In this document: positions 23,263 to 34,960 of the stretch, piece after piece
How positions within the stretch are numbered: the first letter of the stretch is position 1
Layout: each line of letters opens with the position of its first letter
Assembly (NCBI GenBank): GCA_947095535.1
Contig: OX352772.1
Location: forward strand, 106,619,672 to 106,683,671
Source: Poecilobothrus nobilitatus
Lineage: Eukaryota; Arthropoda; Insecta; Diptera; Dolichopodidae
Length of the DNA stretch: 64,000 bases
Direction: 5' to 3'
The notes under the pieces: generated by a model
The model's database searches: none
What the model saw: only the letters and a program-made list of their open reading frames with translations
Told to the model about the DNA's origin: nothing
Made by a program: the position numbers and the translations under genes

Positions 23263-23896
23263 GACACTATTCCTTCGGTATTTATTTTTGTTTTTTATTT
23301 TATTAATCAAACACAAAAAATTCTTAAATTGATGCTTATATTTAAAATTATACAAAACAATGACTTAGAATTGAACTTTTAATACTTAAATCTAAAAAAA
23401 AGTTAAGTTAAGTTAATTTATTATTGTTATTATTCATTATCAAACTACATTTTCAAATTCATTTTACATACATATGAATCACTCAGATCAAAAAAGTATT
23501 AACAAAAAAATTAATATGATATCTGTACATTTCATACATATAGTAACAAGCAATTTAACATTTTGAATATTAATTTTTTTTAATATATAAAATGTAATTG
23601 GATATCTTATTATTAAGTAGTAGTAAAATTGAAAAAATGAATTTTGTCTTTAACATTACTTAAAAGCGTTTAATTACAATTTATAACATATACAAAAATA
23701 AAAAAATGATCTAAATAAAAACATAAACCGATTTATTGTATTAACATAAAAATAATTGTCCAGGTAAGAATTAATTGTCTGAGGTCATTAAAGTGGAAAA
23801 ATGTTGTTCTAAAATGTGTTTAAAAGTAATTCGGGAGATGGATGTAAAATAAAGATGACTAATTTTGTTAAAAGTAGTACAACATCTATTGATGGG

Positions 23897-26640
23897 TTAA
23901 TTTCTTCCGTACTCTATATTGTGTTTGTAATCAATTAAACATTTAGTATTTCTAATTTGCCTAACACTATGGTTAAGCCAAACCTTGTTAGTAAGAGATT
24001 GGATAGAAATACTATTATTCAAAATATCAAACGTAAAACATGAAGACAATAATTTTCTACGTAAAGATAAAGAAAGCATGTTTAATGAATTAAGTCTTGT
24101 AGTGTAACTAGGAAGATTAGCAGAAGGATTATATTGATTTCTTAATGCAAATAAGAGAAATTGCTTTTGAACTGATTCGATTCTATTGGAATGAACTTGA
24201 AAGGCTGGATTCCATATAATTTTATCGTATTCTAATGTAGATCGAACTAGCGAACAATAGAGAGATTTAGTCACAGCTATGTCACTGAATTATTTAGCTC
24301 TTCTCTTAATGAAACCTAACATTTTATTAGCCTTTGAAACTAATTGGTCATAGTTAAAATTAAGTTTATTATCGAGAAAAATTCTTAAATCAATAATGCT
24401 AAAAACCCTCTCCAAAGTTATGTTATTTATTTTGTAGTCGTATATCAAAGAAGATTGTGTTCTCGTAAAGTTTATAACCTTACATTTCTGTATGTTGAGT
24501 TCCAATTTATTTGAAGTGCACCAAGATTGTAACACTGACAAGCTCGATTGAAGAATCATCAGAATTATCTTTAATAACTTGATATATTTTTAAGTCATTA
24601 GCAAACGAAATGTAAGGTGTATTGCATAGATATTCTGAAAGATCTGAAATAAATACGTTAAACAGAAGTGGGCGTAAATGGCTTCCTTGTGGAACACCGG
24701 AAGTAACTCCGATTGTGTTGTATAATACACCTTGAAATTTAACATTTTGAGTTCTTTCTGAAAGATAAGAGTTAAGCCACACAAAAAATTAACCCGAAAT
24801 GCCAAAAGTTGATAGTTTGTTTAGCAAGGTGAAGTGATCTTCGCGATCGAAAGCTTTGCTAAAATCAGTGTATATTGCATCAACTTGGTATCCTTTCTCC
24901 ATTTGATTCAGGATTTCAGATGTATAAACCATCAGGTTCGTAGTAGTTGAACGACCTTTTCTGAAACCATGTGGTTGTTCATTGAGTTTTGCATTTATGA
25001 TAGGAGGAATTCTATCAACGACAATTTTTTCAAATAATTTCGGTATAGTCGAAAGGATTGCTATACCTAGATAGTTTTCCACCGATGCTTTATCCCGCTT
25101 TTTAAAGATAGGGATTGTAAGACGATTTCCACTCTTGTGGGAAAATCCCAATTGAAAGTGACTTATTGAAAATAAAAGGGAAAATTAGACTGTGAGAACA
25201 ATTATATAAAAAGATTGGAGGAATTAAGTCCGGATCAGCACCCTTTTTTATAACAAGGCTCAAAATTGCTTCAAGAATTTCACTTTCAGAAAGATACACG
25301 TCTGTAATTAGCAAATTCGAGCTATTAGATAAAGAGTTAGCCGCAGTTGTAACTTGTGCTCTTAGACGATCAACTTGTTGAAAATTATCAGAAAAGAAGT
25401 TGCAAATTACTTTTGGGCATGCAAAAACCACATTGTCCTTAGAAATTATTAAATTGGGATACCCAAAAAATTTTCGTTTTGTGTTAACAAAATCAAAAAA
25501 TTTTTTAGGATGTTACTAATCCCAAAAAATTTTTTGATTTTGTTAACACAAAACGAAAATTATTAGTTTGTTGCTAATATCAGTGACATAGTTTTCATAT
25601 ACTGCATTGGCTTTTTGTTTAAATTCGATAGAAAGTTGCTTATACATATTCAATAAGCCGCCGCATGGTGCTTCATATTGTTTCAGTTTTTTGTATATTT
25701 TATTGCGCCGATTTCTCAAGTTCCTAAGATCTCTATCTAACCATGGTTCTGTTGTTTTATGTTTTTTGCGAATTTTAGGAAAAATGCGTCTATAATTTGA
25801 AACAGATTTAAGTAAAAGAAAGAAATTACTGAATTGATATCCTGTTGTACTAACAATTCGTCCCACATAATTAATGACAAAGCATTATTAATACTTTGAT
25901 AGTCAGCGTTAAAAAAATCATATAGAATTTCATTATTGTAAGATGTGGTCAAAAGTGGAATAGAAGTGGAGAACTCGAAAATTATTGCGTTATGATGAGT
26001 AGTGTTAGTAAATAGATTATCTGCATCATCAGCGAGTTTAACCATCACTTTATCATATGCATTCGAAAACGCAAGATCTAACCACTTGTTATTACTATTA
26101 GGATAACTAATAATTTGCTGTAGATCGTTACCATAGAATTCACTAATTAAACCAAAGTTAATTTCGTCCTGAAAATTAAATGGTAATAATAAATTATCCG
26201 TATCGTCTATAATAAATGAGAGAGAAGGACGGTTGAAATCGCCAAAAACAAAAATTGAATCATTCTCAGGCATATCGGAAATAATATTGTGATATATACT
26301 ATAAAATTCAGAATATGAGGAATTATCAGAATTCGGAGGAAAGTAAACAATACCTAGGTATAAATTATTCGCACCTAAATTTATTTTAATAAATTAGTGA
26401 TTGAAAGATTGATATATATCAGTAAATATTGGTACACTACATATATAATTATTAAAGGACCAATTTCAATCAAAAATTTCCTCGTTTTTAAAAGAATCAT
26501 TAAGCCATGTTTCAGTAATAGTAAGAACACTGAAATTGCATTACTTAGCATCAAGATGAAGTTTATTGAGCTTGCCTCTCATACCACTATAGTTGTGATA
26601 AAATATTTTAATGTTATTTAAATTGTTTCTGGTATGCGTG
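23897..26640 (-). pseudogene. LINE X ORF2: endonuclease and reverse transcriptase, inactivated
   Basis: Endonuclease: IKIFYHNYSGMRGKLNKL and ITETWLNDSF (26640-26440, with stops), then NLYLGIVYFPPNSD and FVFGDFNRPSL (26390-26200), then KWLDLAFSN. The linker TEPWLDRDLRNLRNRRNKIY lies at 25543-25866. RT: LTIPIFKKRDKASVENY, PHGFRKGRSTTTNLM and YTDFSKAFDREDH (24789-25151), then GVPQGSHLRPLLFNVFISDL and SFANDLKIY (24507-24782). The catalytic FADD is FAND here, so one catalytic Asp is lost. Later blocks reach 23897. A 42-bp inverted duplication at 25470-25560 also breaks the frame. Confidence 0.75.
25470..25560. repeat. 42-bp near-perfect inverted repeat with 7-bp loop
   Basis: The left arm 25470-25511 and the right arm 25519-25560 are reverse complements with one visible mismatch (AGGAT against GGGAT). 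The spacer is GTTACTA. The left arm is native LINE X coding sequence (minus strand, NPKKFFDFVNTKRK). The right arm is an inverted copy that cuts the frame after DISNKLI. It is a foldback duplication inside the element. Confidence 0.85.
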
Positions 26641-26667
26641 TTTCTTTTGATAGAAATATTAATAAGA

Positions 26668-27996
26668 TCATTTCGTGGAGCTTGCTAGAAAAAACTTATT
26701 ATAACTTTCACGAAATGAGTTCAAGTGCATATAGTAGTTACTTTCACAATGGCTCCGATAAGACCGATCCTCTTTCACATCCTTTTCCGAAATATCTATC
26801 GAATTATGGTATTTGATGTACAGTTTATACAGGTCTTCATATTTAGTAGGAAGTCCTTCATTGTTAATTAAAACTATTAGGTTAGTTCGAGTCTTGCCTT
26901 CTAGAACAATGTTATAAGAATCATTGTGAAGGTAAGCTAAAAATAACTTAACGTTATTATAGACCCGTTCTTCTCTAAATCTTGAAAGAGCATATGTGCT
27001 ATCACCCTGCAGCGATTCATATGTCATTCTAGTAATTGAAGGCATAAAAGGTTTCACAAATGATTTACTTGTGGTACCAATTGAAGTGCTATTATTATTA
27101 TTACTATTGTCCAACTTATTAGTACCTTAGAGGTACTTATTAGTACCTCCATAAGCGACATTAGGATAATTTTTATTGCCCAAATCTGAATAAGATGCCG
27201 GTTCGGTAACAGAGATTAACGAGCTAGTATTATTGAAACTATTGTCATTATTGTTATCACTAATACTATCAACCTCATTAATGCTATGGATACTGTCATT
27301 ATCGTCATTATACTGTGTATTATTATTATTTTTATTAATCGGAAGCATTAAATAAGGTTTATTGTTCGAGAAATCAGTAGAGTTATTAAAAGAATGTAGT
27401 GCAGAATGCTTTTTGTATAGTGGTGATGTACGGAACATAAAATTCTCGTTAGATAAAATTGAACTATTTAAATCAGTATTACTATTATGTGAATTTAATA
27501 ATGTGTGTGTTTTGGTACTAGTTTGTGTTTTTTTAATTGACTTACTAAAGCTAATCTGTTTATTATTATCTGTTTTATTATTTTGATTAAATTTCATATT
27601 ATTATTTTTACTAATATTTTTACTACTACTATTATCATTTTTCTTCATTTTACTATTTTTAATTACATTCTTATTGTTATTATTATTAATTTTATTAATA
27701 CTACTATTATTAATTTTATTAATTTTCTTATTTTTAAAATTTATAATTCTATTTTTACTATTTTTATTATTTATTTTAGCTTTGTTACTTACGGTTTTCC
27801 TACTAGAATCATTAAAATCTGTTACTATCTTACCAGGTTTCCACACGGTAGAATTATTGATTTCTTTAGTTACAAATGGTGGGACACTAATTTTAAAATT
27901 AAAATATTTTGGATAGAATTTTAACCAACGTGGAGTAATCTTTTTACAATAAACGTCATCACAATTAAATTGTTTTTTTATAAAATCATTTTTCAT
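26668..27996 (-). pseudogene. LINE X ORF1, 'WLKF' domain with Asn/Lys-rich tracts
   Basis: Two open frames (27996-27127 and 27114-26668) are in the same phase and are separated by a single TAA at 27127-27129, so they are one ORF of about 443 codons. Near the N-terminus is ITPRWLKFYPKYFNFKISVP. The middle is a long Asn/Lys/Ser-rich tract. The C-terminal block has STYALSRFREERVYNNVKLF and AYLHNDSYNIVLEGKTR. The first and last blocks recur in the opposite-strand relic at 10458-11673. I know no named domain for the C-terminal block; the ORF is probably the nucleic-acid-binding ORF1 protein of this LINE. No CCHC knuckles are seen. Confidence 0.6.
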
Positions 27997-28097
27997 AACA
28001 TCTTTTCTGTAGTATTAATGTGTAAATTTGAAATTCTTAAATTGAAATTTGGTTGATATACTGCACATGATGCTTCATCCAGTATGTCGCTAGAATT

Positions 28098-28658
28098 CTA
28101 AGAAGCATTAATGACCTCAGAAACAGCGACTTTATTTTTGTTAAGTATAGCAGAATTGTACAAGGTATTTGCTATCCTTAATTCTTCAAATAAAGATTCC
28201 CTTTTAGCAGGTTCTTCATTGGAATTATTAATTTTGCAGTTATCCTGAAGTAACTCTAATTTAGATTTAACAATATCTAAATCTGCTAAAACAACATAAA
28301 ACAAAACAGAAAAAACAAAACATGCCAAAGTATTATTCATTGCTTCAAAAGTTTTTTCCATTTCCTGGAAATTAGCAGCATTGTTCTTAATAACGCCAGA
28401 TAATTTTGCTACCGTTCCCAGATGATCATGCTTCACAACATCAATTGCCTCAATAATTTTATTGTAGAACTGTTCAGATGTTTTATTTTGTTCTAAACAA
28501 TTATCGCAAACAAAATGCTTGGCAAGAAACGAACTATACCAATTCCTTGGAGCATTGATACAAGCGCCATGAAATATAAGATGACAAAAAGCTCTACGGG
28601 AAGCAGTTTCAGTTTTTGCATCATTAATCAAATAAATTTTAGCACTGCATTTGAATTA
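28098..28658 (-). pseudogene. LINE X N-terminal ORF1 part, zinc-finger/PHD-like plus coiled coil
   Basis: The frame begins at KCSAKIYL and contains RRAFCHLIFHGACIN and KHFVCDNCLEQN. The Cys/His spacing (C, C..H, C, C..C) looks like a PHD-type finger, as in ORF1 proteins of CR1/Jockey-like LINEs. A long helical, probably coiled-coil part follows (VVKHDHLGTVAKLSGV, LADLDIVKSKLELLQDN, KRESLFEELRIANTLYN). After a TAG at about 28098 the same frame carries on for roughly 30 more coding-like codons. A frame change then leads to the next frame at 27996, so both may once have been a single ORF1. Confidence 0.55.
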
Positions 28659-28785
28659 ATTAAATTTATTTCACAATTTGATAATATTTATTAAAAAATT
28701 TCAATTGGGTTAAATCAACTCACAAACTTTTAGCAAAATTGACAAAAAAAAACAAAAAAAAATGATTTTTAAATTTAAAAAGTTT

Positions 28786-29583
28786 TAAATTTCATGATAA
28801 TATTTTAATTCAAGATAATTCTAAAATAACAAATATTTTTAATGATTATGTTGTAACAATATTTGAAAATATTGCACATACTCACCCTATTATTTGCTCA
28901 TGTGAGAATTATTACGACACCTATCAAAATAATAGTTTTTATTTTGAAGAAATTTCGTCTTTCGTCTTTTATTTCGTCCTTTTATTATTTCGTCTAAGAC
29001 ATAAATAATAAAAAATCGTGTGGTAATGATGAGGTTTCTAACTTAACGTTGAAAAATGTTGGTCTATATGTTGTCGATGTGTTAGCTTATATGTTCAATA
29101 AAAGTGTTTATTCAGGAATTTTTCCAGATGCATTAAAGTCTGCCAATGTTATTCCTCTATATAAAAAGGGGATACTAATGATGTGGCAAATGACAGACCT
29201 ATCTCCCTGCTCCCAACAATTAGTAAAATTTTTGAAAAACTTATTAAGAAACGAATTTTAAAGTTTCTTGAAAAAATAAATTTTTTCAGTAATTCCCAAT
29301 TCGGGTTTAGAGATGGAAGATCAACTGAGGATGCTCTTATGGAATTTTGCAAAAATGCCTATGGCAATTTAGAAAATAAACTATCTACGGCTGCATTGTT
29401 TGTTGATATCACGAAGGTCTTTGACATGGTTTCTCATGAAATCCTTTTGAAAAAAAATGTATAAATATATATATAAAAATTGTATAAATTTGGTTTTAGA
29501 GGTATTACTCTAGAATGGTTTAGGTCTTATTTACATAATAGATCACAAAGTGCTATTATCAATGGTTCAGATAGTAGAATTGC
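28786..29583 (+). pseudogene. LINE reverse transcriptase fragment, right part of a split element
   Basis: The plus-strand reading gives ITNIFNDYVVTIFENIAH (28810 onward), KSCGNDEVSNLTLKNVG, SANVIPLYKKG, RPISLLPTISKIFEKLIKKR, NSQFGFRDGRSTEDALMEF and ALFVDITKVFDMVSHEI. After a small duplication or insertion come FGFRGITLEWFRSYLHNRSQ. Only the N-terminal half of the RT is present; the FADD block is absent. Frame changes occur near 29170 and 29460. Together with 22960-23262 it makes a linker-plus-RT order interrupted by LINE X. Confidence 0.75.
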
Positions 29584-29830
29584 GTTCTGAGGATCTTGCA
29601 TATACATATATGTATGTATAAACATTTTCTGGAAAAAAGGAATACCCTTATATTTAATCCAATTCTAAAGTCTCTCCTAATTCAGAATCTTGCATATACA
29701 CTTGTATAAATATTCTGCAAAAAAGCAATATCCTGTAATATTTTGATTGGCTTATTTAGAATCCAACTCTTAATCTCTTTTTAATTATTTTTACACATAA
29801 ATTTCAACAACAAAGCACTTATAACAGTGG
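29584..29830. repeat. ~95-bp repeat units
   Basis: Two units start GATCTTGCATATACATATAT (about 29592) and GAATCTTGCATATACACTTG (about 29687). Each carries TATTCTG.AAAAAAG.AATA-like sequence about 30 bases on. A similar unit is at 11847-11988. There is no coding content. Confidence 0.5.
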
Positions 29831-32800
29831 CGGTTGTCGCCTAAACCCTCAATAAACATATTATTGAGACTCTTTCATTTTTTAGGTACATATTTCTTGA
29901 ATGATTAATTAATTTAATTGATTAATTTCCGGTAGTAATTTAGTTGAATAGTTTCGGGTGGTAAGTTTTGGTTTTGGTGATGTTTTGGTTGTACCTGTGT
30001 TCAATAAGGTCACTTAAAAGTATATGTTAATAACTGTTGTTATAAACCAATTGCTCACTCAAGGCAAAATATTAAATTATTAATATTGATATTAAAGTAT
30101 TGATATTGATAATAATTTATTTTAAAGTGTTGTCAAGCTCGGGTTATTTAAATCGTAAACTTTTGCTTCTGATTTTAATTTTGAATAAATTTTAATTTTT
30201 TGCTAATTTTAATTATTACTTTAATTTTTAATTTACTTATGTACTTTCACTTATTTTAATTCAGATTTTGATCTTGGTTATTTTTAAAATTAATTTTAAG
30301 TCTAATTTTGATTTTAATTACAATTTCAACTCTGATTTCATTTTAATTTTGATTTTGACTTTAATTTTAAACTGGATTTGAATTTTAATGTTATTTTGAT
30401 TTTTTGCTTTATATTAATTGTTTACCAACAAAATTGCCAATTTTAATGTTAATTTTAGTAAAATACGCGGATTGTAAACATTTTCATGCCGTCGATTACC
30501 ATCTTAGTTCAATTAAACCAGCAATCCTTAACCTTATGTAAACCACAAGTCAGTAACCACAATGATAACTTTATGTTACCGGCTACTCATTTATTTGACA
30601 CTTCGTACCCAAAAGAGGTATCGCTGTCTATATAAAAAATGGCATCGCTTTCAACACACTTCCAAAATACAAATGTTCTAGTTCAACCTTCCACTACTTT
30701 TGGGTCAAAATTCTCGTTGAAAAGCATGTCATACATTACTATTTCCTATACAGGTCGCCCAACTCAAATGAATAAGAAACTGCTATGGAAATTGAAAATC
30801 TCGAGCAATGAAATTTTAGACGCATCTTCAGAAACTGAAATTGTTGTGGCGGGAGATTTCAAGTTTCAACATTCAAAACAGGGACTGGCTTAATTTTTCT
30901 AGTAATATCTCCCCTGTTCAAAACTCAATTGGGAAACAGGTTGAGCTATTCTGTACACTGTTCCACCTTTCTCAACTTGTTAAAAATCCCACTAGGATCC
31001 CGTAACGTGCTGATCATGAAGGTCACCTCTTGGATCTGTTTCTCACCACACCTGAAAAATATGTAGTTTCAGTTAGTTGCCCCCTGGGTAATTCTGACAA
31101 TTGTTTGGTTAACTCAAGTTTCCGAGTGAGCCCAATCTACAACCAGAGGTCCCTTCAAAAAAAATTAGTTTAGCGTTACAGCCATGCTGACTGGTAGGGC
31201 TTTAATAACTTTTTTAGAACCTTTGATTGGTCATTCTGCTTTCGTAACAGAAACGTTAACTTTGCTGCAAATGCGATTAGTGAAACTATTTTACTTGGAA
31301 TGAGGTTATGCATTCCTCATTTCATGAAATCTGTTAAGAAGAGGCCGAAATCTTGGTTTAATCGCATTTACAAAAAAGCCATTTCTAGAAAAGAGGAGGC
31401 TTTTTTAAAGTTGTACAAAAACAATAGGTCGGAGGTTCGTAGAGCCAACTATATTGTGTGAGAAACAGATGCAAGAGAGTTATCAATCAGCAAAAATTCT
31501 TGTTTACCCAAAAATTGAAACGTAAAATAAGCCACATGCCAAAAAATAGCAAATCTTTTTGGTCATTAGCCAAAAGTCTAAAAGAAGACGTTAGGAAGTC
31601 TTCTTCTCCACCACTTGTTGATAATAATAACAAAACCGTAACAGATTCTAAAGAGAGGCGAACCTATTTGGCAAGCAGTTTGCTTCCAATTCGACATTGT
31701 CACAATTAGCTCAGACGCCACCTTCTGTTTCAGGTTCAAATTCAGCTGCTTCTGCGGTAAAATTTACTTGCAAATAAGTTAGGCGGTCCAGATGGTATTA
31801 CTAACATGGTGCTTAAAAATACCTACTCCAGTATTTCAAAACCTCTGCGTAACCTTTTCTACCTCTCCTTTACTTCGAGTACTCATTCTAGCCAATAAAA
31901 GATTGAACATGTTTTCCCAATTCCCAAAAAAGGTAATAAAAGCGATCCCTCCAATTACCACCCTATTGCTATAGTTTCGGCCCTCTTCAAAGTAATGAAG
32001 AAAATTGTGAACCAAAAGCTTCTGAAATACCTGGACAACAAAGCTTTGCTTCATAACAGACAATACGGGCTCAGCGCCCGTCGTTCAACTGGTGATCTAA
32101 TGACTTACCTTTGTGAGAAACATCAGCCTCCATCATTTTGGTGAGTCCCATGTTGTGGCTCTTGATATTTCTAAGGCTTTCGATCGAGTTTGGCAAAATG
32201 CAAAGCGTTAGGTCTTGGTAGGGTCTTTCTAAAATGGATTGGAGATTTCTCTTCGAATTATAAAATTCGTGTACTGGTCGAGGGATGTTCATCTCACAAA
32301 TTCAAAATAAATGCTGGTTTCTCCCAGCGATCAGTTTTATCTCCCACTCTCTTCTTAATATATATCAATGACCTACTTTCATTAACCTCCAATCCCATCA
32401 ATAGTTTCACAGACGACAGCACCTTTGTAGCTTCAAATGAGTTCCATAGCCGCTGTAACATTAATCAGTAGATTAATACAACAGCAAAAAATTTCACTAT
32501 TAGTGAGCTAAATAATGATTTAGCAAGAATTCAAAAATGGGGTGAAGTCAACAGAAAAAATCACAATGCTGTCTGATCTCGCGAAAATTGCCACAACTGT
32601 TCCCAATCTACTATTTCTGGGAGAACTTTTGCAGCATTTAACAGATTTAAACATGCTGCGTATCGAGTTAAAATAAAAATTGACTTGGCCAAATCACATT
32701 TTTGGTATAGCCAAGGACGCAGCTAAATGTTTGGGTTTTTTGTATCGCTGCAAAACTTACTTTTCTGCATTTGGCCTTCTCAATATTTCTAAAATTTAAT

Positions 32801-33446
32801 TTAATTTAAATTTAAGCCGAAAAAGGAGTCTAATGCACAAATTTGGGCTGCAGGTCCTCAAACAGCATTGGGTTATTTAGATAATATGCAAAACAGAGCT
32901 ATTCGTCTTATCAATGACCCCAGTGTAACTTCAATGCTCACTCCACTCAGCCATCGTCGCAAAGTTGGGTTTGACATTGTTTTATAGATATCTCATAGGG
33001 GTTTACATCTGTTTCAAAGAAATAAAACAGTTAATGCCTCTACTTAAAGTTTTCCAACAAGAAACAAGGAGGGCAACAGATGCTCATCCCTACCATGTAG
33101 AGTTATCAACATGGCGAATTAACAATCGATCTTATGGAAATTCGTTTGTTATGCGCACGTCTCGTTTGTGGAAAAATATAACATTGCATGCCTTCCCTAA
33201 AGTTAGTAATTCATATGTGTACGATTTACTTGAGAAGAACATTAACATCATTCTTCAAAATGTCACTCCAAATTTTCGTACCTATCCCCCTATCCCTAAA
33301 ACCAAACTGTACCTTTGTATTAAAGGTTCCAACCTAAAGTTTGGTTTTAGAAGGGGGTGGTTTTGGTTGGTTAAATTCCAACACTATCGTGGGGAAACAT
33401 GTGCAGTTCCTCTTGGTGACTTTCGAGTTTTCCACCAACCCTCGTA
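29830..33446 (+). mobile_element. CR1/Jockey-like LINE family copy A, decayed
   Basis: The 5' non-coding part shares GGTTGTACCTGTGTTCAATAAGG and CTCACTCAAGGCAAA with the copies at 54230 and 59460. Endonuclease: ETEIVVAGDF (30830-30870), then NSIGKQVELF and LFHLSQLVKNPTRIP. Linker: GMRLCIPHFMKS, KSWFNRIYKKAISRKEEAF. RT: KKGNKSDPSNYHPIAIVSAL near 31930, YGLSARRSTGDLM near 32070, GFSQRSVLSPTLFLIYINDL and SFTDDSTFVAS (32190-32471). The FADD box has become FTDD. C-terminal block: ETRRATDAHPYHVELSTWR and NSFVMRTSRLW (32965-33447). It has many stops and frameshifts. Confidence 0.75.
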
Positions 33447-33619
33447 AAAAAAAAAACAAAGATTTATGTAATTATTATGTATAGCTAATTAGAAAATCTT
33501 TGATTGAAAATGAATTTGCGGTGATTACTATCTAGAATCTTAGAAATAATATCATCAGTATTTTGAAGTCTTAGATTAAATGTATAGCGAACCAGTGCTA
33601 TAACTTCCCAATATTTTTG

Positions 33620-34350
33620 TCAAGCAAACTTATATGCTGTATTCCATTTGTATAACAAGTATATTGTTTTTGAGGTTGTAATATAAATTTGATACTCGTT
33701 TTTGTTTTTCATCATGATAATCCTCTTCTTCATGGCTCTCTTCAGATGGAACTGAAATATCCCTAAAAACAACTGAAATATCATTCTCCTTTTCATCGCC
33801 GAAACATCAAGCCAATCGAAAAAATGTACAACTTCATCCTTAATCATCTTGAAAATAACTAATTAAAATAGACCTCACTTTTACTCATTTTTTTTTTAAT
33901 CCATTTCTCTGCCACACACAGGCGTGGCTGTAAATGTGGTAAGGGGAATAATTCTTACGACGTATGTGGAATTTAAACCCATATTCCCTCGGTGTATACA
34001 GCGTATTTTATACGCTCTTACCCACTAGGCCACCGAGGCCCCAGTTTCACTCAATTATAAATAGAATAAATAAAGCAAACAATTTATAGATGTTGATGAT
34101 GAATTTGAAATGGTCTTTTAACTGTTCATAATGTTCCTCTAATAAAATATCTTCATAATTATTTAATAAAATATTTAAAGAATATCCTATTTGAAAGTTA
34201 TAGTTATCCATTTTGGAAGTTAAATAAAAACTAACCACAATTAATTCCTTGAATCATTAATTAAATCTAATGCTGATTGAGCTTCAGCTTTTTGTAGACG
34301 AGCATTAATGAATCCAATTGGTTTTTTAACTTGAAATTCAAAAGAATCAG
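33620..34350 (-). pseudogene. Unidentified minus-strand coding relic, split by a SINE
   Basis: Three coding-like pieces lie in a row on the minus strand. The first (34350-34240) reads FEFQVKKPIGFINARLQKAE, then AQSALDLINDSRN before a stop. The second (34238-34047) has QIGYSLNILLNNYEDILLEE and YEQLKDHFKF. The third, past the SINE, is 33860-33640 with DISVVFRDISVPSEESHEEE. They look like ends of small proteins. By position they may belong with the relic at 38095-38489, from which LINE copy B separates them. I do not recognise a function. Confidence 0.35.
33885..34041 (-). mobile_element. tRNA-derived SINE
   Basis: On the minus strand the element starts GGGGCCTCGGTGGCCTAGTG. TGGCCTAGTGG fits the Pol III box A. 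GGTTTAAATTCC about 45 bases on is a fair box B. It ends in an A-rich tail (the T run at about 33885-33896 on the plus strand). The flanks TTTACTCA (left) and TTTCACTCA (right) may be a worn target-site duplication. It inserted into the coding relic described above. Confidence 0.75.
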
Positions 34351-34359
34351 TTATTTCTT

Positions 34360-34960
34360 AAAATTTTTTATGAACATTTATTTTTATTTCCTTCATAATA
34401 TTTTACAAGTGCTTATTTATTTGGTTTATTTTTACAGTGTTTAAAAATGATTAAAAACCTTATCTGGAAATTTTTAATAAAATTAAACTAACTATAACTA
34501 CCCAAAACTAATGCTAAAACTATACTATTAATGATCAAAAGGATTTAAAATAAGATCAACATCTGAAAATTGAAACGTATTGTTTGAAATAAATTAAAAA
34601 AAACGAATTGAAAATTGAAACGAATTTTGCTTTTAATTTATTTAACATGGTATGAACAGTATCCAATCCAGCCTTTAGATGAAGTTTATTTGTGGGTTAA
34701 GCATAATTATTAAGATTTTGTTTTGAGCAATTTATAATTTTTTTATATGACTTTTAGCTCAGTCATCCCAAATAGGAGAATATATATATATTTTTTTTTT
34801 ATTCAACAGCCTTGTTCTGGGAATATATTCCTTTGTACTAAAAAGTAGTTGAAACTAAATTGTATGCGATACGGACGGGAAAATTGTGGTTAAAAGGGAA
34901 TGAGACGGTAATTGCGTCATAAAACTGTTAAGTTTCGTCTTGATTTTGTGCAAATTGTAA
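34360..34960. other. AT-rich spacer
   Basis: No gene or element recognised. There is a T-run near 34790 and a CAGCCTTGTTCTGGG stretch at 34807. The 3' end of LINE copy B is probably close to 34960. Confidence 0.45.

Larger units (their letters stand above)
23262..28700 (-). mobile_element. LINE X: LINE with unusual ORF1, nested in an older LINE
   Basis: On the minus strand the order is a zinc-finger-like ORF (28658-28098), an ORF1 with a WLKF motif and Asn/Lys-rich tracts (27996-26668), and then endonuclease and RT (26640-23897). The ORF1 end overlaps the start of the endonuclease frame. Boundaries are approximate; I place the 3' end near 23270 and the 5' end between 28658 and 28775. The flanking plus-strand LINE pieces on both sides argue that this is a single insertion. 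It is inactive: stops, a foldback duplication and a mutated FADD box. Confidence 0.65.

Noticed and set aside
27362..27924. Plus-strand hydrophobic frames that look like membrane proteins
   Set aside because: Complement of the Asn/Lys-rich tract of LINE X ORF1; reverse reading of AAT/AAA codons gives Leu/Ile/Phe.
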